DNA of 20,581 nt from an uncultured Bacteroides sp. (lineage in GTDB: Bacteria; Bacteroidota; Bacteroidia; Bacteroidales; Bacteroidaceae): the NCBI GenBank assembly GCA_902472795.1, contig CABROZ010000034.1:1-20581 (forward strand). Direction: 5' to 3'. The notes beneath the pieces are model-generated. The model searched no databases. It saw nothing but the letters and a program-made list of their open reading frames with translations, and was not told the origin of the DNA. The first letter of the stretch is position 1. Every line of letters starts with the position of its first letter. A program made the translations under genes and the position numbers. Below, in pieces: positions 13,947-20,581 of this stretch.

Positions 13947-16900
13947 ATGAAATATATCCTTTTGTTTACTATTCTGCTGTATGGCTTAGGCTGTTGCCCC
14001 AGCTTGCACGCACAACATATTGTCTCGAGAGAGTTGCCTTTCTTTTATCAACTCCCTTCCAACGAGATATTCGATATTTACCAGGATCGGGAAGGCTTTT
14101 TGTGGTTTGGGACAACAAACGGTTTGGCACGTTACGACGGTTTCCGCCTTCAATCGTTCCGTTCCGACTATAAGAATCTGAACCTGCTTACCGGCAATTC
14201 AGTATCGGCTTTAACCGACAATGCTCGTTATGTCTGGATTGGCACGCGCAACGGATTGAACCTTTACGATAAGCAGACTTGCAGAATATCGTCTTTCCCT
14301 GATGAACGCTTTCTTAATAAAAATATCAATTATTTAGCCACCGACCAATCCGGAAACGTTTGGGTAGCCGTGGAGAATAAGGTGTATCAATGCAATCCGG
14401 AAGCGACTGCTATTCGTGAATACATTCCCGCCCCAACCGGAGACCGGACTTATAATGTCAGTTCGGTATATATAGACCGTCAGGGCACAGTGTGGGCTCT
14501 TACCAATGGGGCAGGGTTGTTCAGATATGATGTAGCAACCGATTCTTTTAAGGGTTATCCACGGCTTGGGGGTGGCAATGCTCCTTATACGATGTATCAG
14601 GATAAATCGGGTAATTATTGGATTGGTACTTGGGGGGAAGGACTGTGGCAGTTCTTTCCCGATGAGCCGGAGAATTGCTATAAGCGTCATCATGTGATTC
14701 ATGCCCGTACAGGAGAGAGTGAACCTATATTTTACAGTATGACGCAGGATGATACGTTCGGTTACTTGTGGCTGTTGTCGTATAACGAACTGTATGCCTT
14801 GAAATATACGGAAGCGCATACGTTGGAAAATGTTGATATTCATGATCGGGTGAATACACATATGATGTACACCAAAATAACCAAGGACCGTGAAGGCAAT
14901 CTTTGGTTAGGCTCTTACGACATGGCATATACAGTCTTTTTCGACGATTCCCGAATAGACAGTTATCCGTTGCCGCAACTGAAGGAACACATGGGTTGGG
15001 ATGCCAATCTGCTGAACCTTTGTATGGATACGGATAGCGTGATGTGGATCAGTCAGGACCGCTATGGACTTTGTCTGTATGATTTACAGCACGATTTGTT
15101 TGCCGATACCGGAGGCGATGCTCTTGATCGCCTGGGTGAAGTAGATGTGATTGTCAAGTCGAGGACAAAACCGGGGGTATGGGTAACTCCGCGTTTCTTT
15201 CCCAAAGTCCTGCGTGTGACGCATCGGGGGATGGCCGCCAGGGTGGAAGAAGATGTTGATTTGTCCCGCTTAGTTGCGAATCCGGGTGTCGTCAGATACC
15301 TGGCAGAAGATAATCAAGGAAATTTGTGGATTCTGACCCGATCGGATCTTTTAGTGAAAAGTCCCGATGGAAAGATTGTGATTGCCGATGCGTCGTTACC
15401 CGATTTGCAGGCTGTCTCCGGTGATAACGAAGGACGGGTGTGGGGCGTGTCATTGGATAAATGTCTGTATCGGTTGGAATATACCGGTGGGCAGATTGTT
15501 TTCGATGAAAAGGGACAAATTGAGTCATTGGCTCCTCAGGAGACGGTAGCACACATTTGTATGGATCAGGAAAATTGTTTGTGGCTGGCTACTTCTTTGG
15601 GACGTATATTCCGTTCGGAGAAAGATGGAAAAGGGGTATTCAGCAATATGGATTTGGATAGTAAGTTGGATAACTGCTCCATGTTGGGGTTATTGGCCGA
15701 ACGTAACAACGTATGGATTATTTCCAATAAAAAAGTTCTTCAATACGATATCCGTCGGAAGACTTGCGTAAGCTATGCTACGTCGGATGAGAACATTTGT
15801 GTCGATATTTTCCGTTATAAGGCTTTCGGTACGGACGGCCGGGGAGGACTGTATGTCGGTGGGCATCGAGGATTTGTTCATATCAGTTCGGACGGAATGA
15901 TTTCGGGGCGGCAGAATAAAAGTTTGCCCGTAGTATCAGATGTCCGGGTGGGTAACCAAAGTGTGTTCTTTGCCGACAACCTCGGACGAAATACTGTAAC
16001 ACGGGTGACATTGAAGCCTGACGACCGGAATATTGAAATCTTCTTCTCGCCGCTTCAATATGCTTTGAGTTCGAAGGTTCGGATGGCTTACAAACTGGAA
16101 GGGATGGACAAGGACTGGACGATACTGGACGAGGGTAGAAGTTCTGCTTTCTACAATACGCTGAGGAAGGGTAAGTATGCTTTTCGTCTTAAGGTAGAAA
16201 ATGAGCAGGGCAAGTGGACCGAGGACAAGGTACTTCTGACGTTGGTGAAGGAACCGGCATTCTATGAAACATGGTGGGCATACACTATTTATATTGTGCT
16301 GCTGGCCATGGGTATTTATGGTCTGTTGTACCTCTATATAAGACGGATGAGACGGAAGAACGAGATGCAGTTGGAAGAAGAAATGATACGCACCAAGCTG
16401 AACTACTTTACCAACGTGTCGCATGAGTTGCTGACGCCGCTTACGGTTATTTCGTGTATGGCCGACTATATGGAGCAGAAACTGCCTGCAGCCCGTAGCT
16501 ATTGCGACGTAATGAAGTCGAATGTGGACAGGTTGAAACGCTTGATACAACAGGTACTTGATTTCCGGAAAATGGATGTCGGAAAAATGAAGCTGAATGT
16601 TTCGGAGGGGGATGTCAGGGAATTTGTTCAAGGACTTTGTGAAAACAATTTCCGGCCGATTGCTTCGAAGAAGGGGCTTTCGCTCGAGATGATTTGTGAG
16701 CCGGCAGAGATAGTCGGTTATCTCGACTTTGATAAGCTCGACAAAATCCTCTACAATCTGCTTTCGAATGCAATCAAATATACTCCTGAAAATAAAGGCA
16801 TCAAAGTAGTATTGCATCCTTTTGATAAAGAAGGGAAACGTTGGGTAAGCATTCAGGTAGCGGATGAAGGCATTGGCATTGCTCCGCAAGAGATAGAGCG

Positions 16901-17939
16901 GATTTTCACCCGTTTCTATAGTGATAAGCGGAACAGGGGAATAGAATCGAACGGCATCGGATTGTCTTTGACGAAAGAACTGGTAAGTTTGCATCACGGG
17001 ACCATTTCCGTTGCAAGCACATTGGGGGCAGGTACTTGCTTTACGGTCGAAATTCCGATTGACAAGGATGCTTATGCCGAGGCAGAAATGATGGAAGAAT
17101 CATTTGTCATGCAGGATGATGCTTGCGGAACTACTTTGCCCGGAGGAGACGTTCACGAGGCGGAAGAGGCTGACGGACAGGCGTCTGTTTTGCTGATTGA
17201 CGACAACACCGAGCTGCTTTACATCATGAGGGAACTGTTTAAAGACAAGTACAATGTGCTGGTGGCAGCCGATGGCAAGCAGGCATGGGAACAACTGAAT
17301 GCCTCCGAAGTCGATGTGATTGTCTGCGATGTCATGTTGCCCGACGTCAACGGATGGCAACTTTGCTCGCGCATCAAGTCGGATGTCCGGTTCAATCACA
17401 TTCCTGTCATTATTCTGACGGCCAAGAACGGAGCCGACGATCAGGTGGCCAGCTACAATGCCGGAGCCGACGGATATATAGCCAAGCCGTTCGATATGAA
17501 GGTGTTACAGGCACGTGTGGACAATCTTATCAAGGCTTCCCGCCAGAGGCAGGCTGCTTTTCGGAAAGAAGAAGACGTCAATCTGGAACCTTTGTCCTAT
17601 CCTTCGGCCGATAAGGAGTTTCTGGAGGCGGTCATCGCGAGTATCGAGGCTCATCTGGAGCAGGCGGAATTCGATCAGGAATTGCTTTCGAAAGAAATGG
17701 GCATGTCCAAATCTACGTTGTATCGCAAGATTAAGTCGGTGACCGGATTGACGCCTCTTGATTTTGTGCGCAATGTGAAGATGAAGCGGGCCTGCATGAT
17801 GCTGGCCGACCGTTCGCGGAGCATTTCAGAGGTAGCCTATGCCGTAGGTTTCAATAATCCCAAATATTTTACAAAGTGCTTTAAGGAGGAGTTCGGAATT
17901 ACCCCTACCGAATATCAGCAGAAGCAGGCACGCGGATGA
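13947..17939 (+). CDS. Hybrid two-component system sensor/regulator (HTCS)
   Basis: One-protein signal system of 1330 residues: a periplasmic glycan sensor joined to kinase, receiver and DNA-binding domains. Signal peptide MKYILLFTILLYGLGCCPSL then HAQ; about a dozen propeller repeats of LWFGTTNGLARYD type (about 50-680); Y_Y_Y domain (about 694-760; YKLEGMDKDW); one TM helix (about 776-800); HisKA with H826 in NVSHELLTPL; HATPase with NLLSNAIKYTPE, DEGIGI and NGIGLSL; receiver with D1085/D1086, phospho-acceptor D1128 (VCDVMLPD), T1158 and K1180; C-terminal AraC-type HTH (about 1217-1325). All catalytic residues seen are intact. The frame is open from an ATG at 13896, but the start at 13947 gives a clean signal peptide and lies after a perfect -7 element. 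HTCS proteins usually bind an oligosaccharide and activate adjacent polysaccharide utilisation genes; the likely target is the GH2 gene 170 nt downstream (inference). Confidence 0.95.
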   Translation: MKYILLFTILLYGLGCCPSLHAQHIVSRELPFFYQLPSNEIFDIYQDREGFLWFGTTNGLARYDGFRLQSFRSDYKNLNLLTGNSVSALTDNARYVWIGTRNGLNLYDKQTCRISSFPDERFLNKNINYLATDQSGNVWVAVENKVYQCNPEATAIREYIPAPTGDRTYNVSSVYIDRQGTVWALTNGAGLFRYDVATDSFKGYPRLGGGNAPYTMYQDKSGNYWIGTWGEGLWQFFPDEPENCYKRHHVIHARTGESEPIFYSMTQDDTFGYLWLLSYNELYALKYTEAHTLENVDIHDRVNTHMMYTKITKDREGNLWLGSYDMAYTVFFDDSRIDSYPLPQLKEHMGWDANLLNLCMDTDSVMWISQDRYGLCLYDLQHDLFADTGGDALDRLGEVDVIVKSRTKPGVWVTPRFFPKVLRVTHRGMAARVEEDVDLSRLVANPGVVRYLAEDNQGNLWILTRSDLLVKSPDGKIVIADASLPDLQAVSGDNEGRVWGVSLDKCLYRLEYTGGQIVFDEKGQIESLAPQETVAHICMDQENCLWLATSLGRIFRSEKDGKGVFSNMDLDSKLDNCSMLGLLAERNNVWIISNKKVLQYDIRRKTCVSYATSDENICVDIFRYKAFGTDGRGGLYVGGHRGFVHISSDGMISGRQNKSLPVVSDVRVGNQSVFFADNLGRNTVTRVTLKPDDRNIEIFFSPLQYALSSKVRMAYKLEGMDKDWTILDEGRSSAFYNTLRKGKYAFRLKVENEQGKWTEDKVLLTLVKEPAFYETWWAYTIYIVLLAMGIYGLLYLYIRRMRRKNEMQLEEEMIRTKLNYFTNVSHELLTPLTVISCMADYMEQKLPAARSYCDVMKSNVDRLKRLIQQVLDFRKMDVGKMKLNVSEGDVREFVQGLCENNFRPIASKKGLSLEMICEPAEIVGYLDFDKLDKILYNLLSNAIKYTPENKGIKVVLHPFDKEGKRWVSIQVADEGIGIAPQEIERIFTRFYSDKRNRGIESNGIGLSLTKELVSLHHGTISVASTLGAGTCFTVEIPIDKDAYAEAEMMEESFVMQDDACGTTLPGGDVHEAEEADGQASVLLIDDNTELLYIMRELFKDKYNVLVAADGKQAWEQLNASEVDVIVCDVMLPDVNGWQLCSRIKSDVRFNHIPVIILTAKNGADDQVASYNAGADGYIAKPFDMKVLQARVDNLIKASRQRQAAFRKEEDVNLEPLSYPSADKEFLEAVIASIEAHLEQAEFDQELLSKEMGMSKSTLYRKIKSVTGLTPLDFVRNVKMKRACMMLADRSRSISEVAYAVGFNNPKYFTKCFKEEFGITPTEYQQKQARG

Positions 17940-18047
17940 TACTTTTCCGGGCGATAACTGCTTCTGAAGGGTGTGAATTCGTTCATATTGGGAGTAGAAA
18001 AACGTCATGAAGGATTTTTCTCTCCATGATGGCACGATTTTAATACC

Positions 18048-18076
18048 TTGGTTTGCCATTTATTTTATTTTCTTTG
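18048..18076 (+). promoter_or_regulatory. Possible promoter of the GH2 gene
   Basis: TTG at 18048-18050 is followed after 18 nt by TTTCTTTG (18069-18076), one mismatch from TAnnTTTG, 34 nt before the ATG at 18110. The imperfect -7 box would suit a promoter that needs an activator such as the upstream HTCS, but that is inference. The region upstream (17940-18047) has no clear terminator. Confidence 0.35.
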
Positions 18077-18109
18077 CATATTCGTTTCATACAATAATAC
18101 ATTTATCAT

Positions 18110-20560
18110 ATGGAGAGAAAGAATTTATCATCTATCAAGAATCAATGGAATCAGAAACGTTATGCCGCAGGAATGCTGCTGGCATTCGTTTTGCTATGGA
18201 CAGCCTTCCCGGCGTTGAAGGCGAGTGACGTCCGTAAACAGCTTTTTGACTATGACTGGAAGTTTGCTTTGGGCGACAGTGTGTCTGCTTCGGCAGCCGA
18301 TTTTGACGATTCGGCTTGGCGGAAACTGGACTTGCCACATGACTGGAGCATTGAAGGAAACATTTCGGCTGATGCACCTACGGGTAACGATGGCGGATAC
18401 TTCCCCAGCGGAGTGGCCTGGTATCGGAAAACGTTTGATGTGCCTGCCGACTACAGCGACCGGAAAGTGGGCATCTATTTCGAAGGCGTGTATATGAATT
18501 CCGAAGTGTTTGTCAATGGCGTTTCGCTGGGTGTCTGGCCGTACGGATATTCATCGTTCTTCTACGATCTGACTCCCCACCTCCGCTTCGGCGAACAGAA
18601 TGTGGTGGCTGTACGTGTCGATAACTCGCAACAGAAGAATTGCCGCTGGTATTCGGGTTCGGGCATTTACCGGCATGTATGGCTGACGGTGACGGACAAA
18701 GTGCACGTTGACCACTGGGGGGTGGCTGTGACTACCCCCGAAGTGAGCGAACAGAAAGCTACCGTACAGGTGAAGACGGTATTGAAGAATGAAACTCCGT
18801 CCGGACGTCGTGTCACGCTGACTACAACCTTGTTCGATGCTCAGAAGCAGCATGTAGGCGAAGAGAAAACCGTTATAGAGCTGCCGGCCAACGGCACGAA
18901 GGAAGTTGCACTTAAGGTTCAGGTACAGCAGCCCTCTTTATGGAGCCCCGAGAATCCTTATCTGTACGAAGCCCGTTGTACGGTAGCCGAGGGTGACGAG
19001 GAGAAGGATTGTGTGACTCAGTCTTTCGGCATACGTACCATCGAGTATTCGGCCGAGAAGGGACTGTTGCTGAACGGAAAGAAGATTATCCTGAACGGCG
19101 GTTGCCTGCACCACGACAACGGCTTTCTGGGATCAGCTGCTTTCGACCGTGCCGAGGAGCGCAAGGTAGAGCTGATGAAAGCAGCCGGATTCAATGCAGC
19201 GCGCACGGCTCACAACGTACCTTCCGAAGCCTTCCTGGACGCTTGCGACCGTTTGGGCATGCTGGTCATCGACGAAGCCTTCGACGGCTGGCGCGAAAGC
19301 AAGAACAAGTTCGATTATTCCATCTATTTCGACAAATGGTGGCAGCGCGACCTCGCAGCCATGGTGCTTCGCGACCGCAACCATCCTTCCATTTTCTGCT
19401 GGAGCATCGGAAACGAAGTGATAGAGCGTAAGAAACTGGAAGTAGTGATGACTGCTCAAAAGCTGACCGACCTGGTGCATAAGCTGGACGGTACGCGTCC
19501 CGTCACTTCGGCCCTGGCAGCCTGGGACAGCGATTGGGAAATCTACGACCCGCTGGCAGCCGTACATGACATCGTAGGATATAACTACATGCTTTTCCGG
19601 GCACCGGCCGACCACAAGCGTGTGCCGTCGCGTGTCATCATGCAGACCGAATCTTTCCCTCGCGGAGCATTCGACAACTGGAAACTGGTGACATCCAATG
19701 AATACGTACTGGGCGACTTCGTATGGACAGCTCTCGACTACCTGGGCGAATCGGCCATCGGTCGTTATTATTACGTGGGCGACTCGGAAGGTGAGCACTA
19801 TGTGCGTCCTCAGTATCCTTGGCACGGTGCCTATTGTGGCGACATCGACCTGACCGGTTGGCGGAAGCCGATATCCCATTATCGCGACCTGCTGTACAAT
19901 CCGGACAAGAAACTGTATCTGGCCGTGAAAGAGCCGGACAACTATTATGGCAAAATCAAAGAGACTGCCTGGTCTGTATGGCCCACGTGGGAAAGCTGGA
20001 CGTGGGAAGGACACGAAGGAAAACCGATTGACGTGGAAGTGTATTCCCGCTACCCGAAAGTACGCCTCTACCTGAACGACAAGTTGGTGGGCGAGCAGCC
20101 TACGGGCGTCGAACAGCAGTTCAAAGCCGTGTTCAACATGCCCTATCAGCCGGGTACGCTGAAGGCCGTGGGAGTAGAAGACGACCGTGAGGTCGAAGAA
20201 AAAGTGCTTGTCACGGCGGGCAAGCCTGCAAAGATACGCCTGACAGCCGACCGCAAGACGCTGACTGCCAACGGACAGGACCTGTCGTTCGTTACGGTGG
20301 AAGTAGTTGACAAAGACGGTCGCGTAGTGCCGGGCGCCGAAAACCGACTGACGTTCGACGTGAAAGGCGCAGGTGTGATAGCTGCCGTAGGCAATGCCAA
20401 CTTGCGTGATACCGACAGTTACGTCGGCAACCAGCGGAATGCTTGGAAAGGGCGGGCAATGGTCATCCTGAAAAGTGCACGCAAGAACGGAAGCATCCGT
20501 CTGAAGGCATCGGCCAAAGGACTGGCATCGGCTTCGTTGGTCGTAAAAGTAAACAAATAA
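18110..20560 (+). CDS. Secreted glycoside hydrolase family 2 (beta-galactosidase-like, DUF4982 and C-terminal Ig domains)
   Basis: Retaining exo-glycosidase of 816 residues, exported. An N-terminal signal segment (basic residues up to KRYAAG, hydrophobic MLLAFVLLWTAFPALKA) ends near residue 38. Then: jelly-roll sugar-binding domain (about 40-215; WRKLDLPHDWSIEG, VAWYRKTF), Ig-like domain (about 216-325), TIM barrel (about 326-620) with acid/base E436 in SIGNEV and nucleophile E514 in IMQTESF, DUF4982 (about 627-690; WTWEGHEGKPIDVEVYS, VRLYLNDK), and a C-terminal Ig-like GH2 domain (about 705-815). This architecture is common among Bacteroides enzymes annotated as beta-galactosidases, but GH2 also contains mannosidases, glucuronidases and others, so specificity is not established. 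No lipobox cysteine follows the signal, so a periplasmic location is likely. It follows the HTCS by 170 nt on the same strand and is probably its target. Confidence 0.93.
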   Translation: MERKNLSSIKNQWNQKRYAAGMLLAFVLLWTAFPALKASDVRKQLFDYDWKFALGDSVSASAADFDDSAWRKLDLPHDWSIEGNISADAPTGNDGGYFPSGVAWYRKTFDVPADYSDRKVGIYFEGVYMNSEVFVNGVSLGVWPYGYSSFFYDLTPHLRFGEQNVVAVRVDNSQQKNCRWYSGSGIYRHVWLTVTDKVHVDHWGVAVTTPEVSEQKATVQVKTVLKNETPSGRRVTLTTTLFDAQKQHVGEEKTVIELPANGTKEVALKVQVQQPSLWSPENPYLYEARCTVAEGDEEKDCVTQSFGIRTIEYSAEKGLLLNGKKIILNGGCLHHDNGFLGSAAFDRAEERKVELMKAAGFNAARTAHNVPSEAFLDACDRLGMLVIDEAFDGWRESKNKFDYSIYFDKWWQRDLAAMVLRDRNHPSIFCWSIGNEVIERKKLEVVMTAQKLTDLVHKLDGTRPVTSALAAWDSDWEIYDPLAAVHDIVGYNYMLFRAPADHKRVPSRVIMQTESFPRGAFDNWKLVTSNEYVLGDFVWTALDYLGESAIGRYYYVGDSEGEHYVRPQYPWHGAYCGDIDLTGWRKPISHYRDLLYNPDKKLYLAVKEPDNYYGKIKETAWSVWPTWESWTWEGHEGKPIDVEVYSRYPKVRLYLNDKLVGEQPTGVEQQFKAVFNMPYQPGTLKAVGVEDDREVEEKVLVTAGKPAKIRLTADRKTLTANGQDLSFVTVEVVDKDGRVVPGAENRLTFDVKGAGVIAAVGNANLRDTDSYVGNQRNAWKGRAMVILKSARKNGSIRLKASAKGLASASLVVKVNK

Positions 20561-20581
20561 ACGACAACCGACATCGCTGGC

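Noticed and set aside
13980..14000. Lipoprotein signal (GLGC) in the HTCS N-terminus
   Set aside because: The residue at -3 from the cysteine is Gly, not Leu, and a normal Sec cleavage site (LHA-Q) follows; an HTCS is anchored by its TM helix anyway.
18003..18031. Inverted repeat CGTCATG / CATGATG upstream of the GH2 gene
   Set aside because: Only seven pairs including a G-T wobble around a 15-nt loop and no U-tract; too weak to call a terminator or an operator, although the position would suit an HTCS binding site.

Overview
The window looks like a chromosomal segment of a Bacteroides-type gut anaerobe (order Bacteroidales). The evidence is repeated TAnnTTTG-type -7 promoter elements a short way upstream of genes, little reliance on strong Shine-Dalgarno sequences, a giant hybrid two-component sensor next to a secreted family 2 glycoside hydrolase, a fused SpmA/SpmB membrane protein, and a DUF3836-like secreted protein at the left edge. 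The assignment is by pattern recognition; no database search was possible.

Left part (1-4742): the 5' end of a small secreted protein (minus strand, cut by the window edge); polA (minus) with a textbook intrinsic terminator; and, divergent from polA across a 77-bp promoter region, an all-trans polyprenyl diphosphate synthase (plus), probably for the menaquinone side chain. The synthase and the next operon converge on a 391-bp intergenic region that holds a 22-bp tandem repeat with a palindromic core and the terminator of the facing operon.

Centre (4743-12989), all minus strand: a compact operon dtd - MazG-like pyrophosphohydrolase - deoC (removal of D-aminoacyl-tRNA, hydrolysis of nucleotides, breakdown of deoxyribose phosphate) with its own promoter and terminator; then the group mnmG - apt - uvrC (tRNA wobble modification, adenine salvage, excision repair). 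A near-perfect parS-like site lies between mnmG and apt, and a 23-bp-stem hairpin lies between apt and uvrC. Upstream of mnmG are ybeY (16S rRNA maturation) and a fused SpmA/SpmB transporter-like membrane protein.

Right part (12990-20581), plus strand: an AlkD-type DNA alkylation repair protein divergent from the SpmAB gene, then a 1330-residue hybrid two-component system (periplasmic propeller sensor, histidine kinase, receiver, AraC output) followed by a secreted GH2 glycoside hydrolase. The last two are probably a sensor/effector pair for use of a glycan; no SusC/SusD pair is visible before the window ends.

Most of the window is housekeeping. I found no convincing undescribed multi-gene system. 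The items most worth checking are the parS-like site, the palindromic 22-bp minisatellite, the long hairpin between apt and uvrC, and the HTCS-GH2 pair, whose substrate is unknown.
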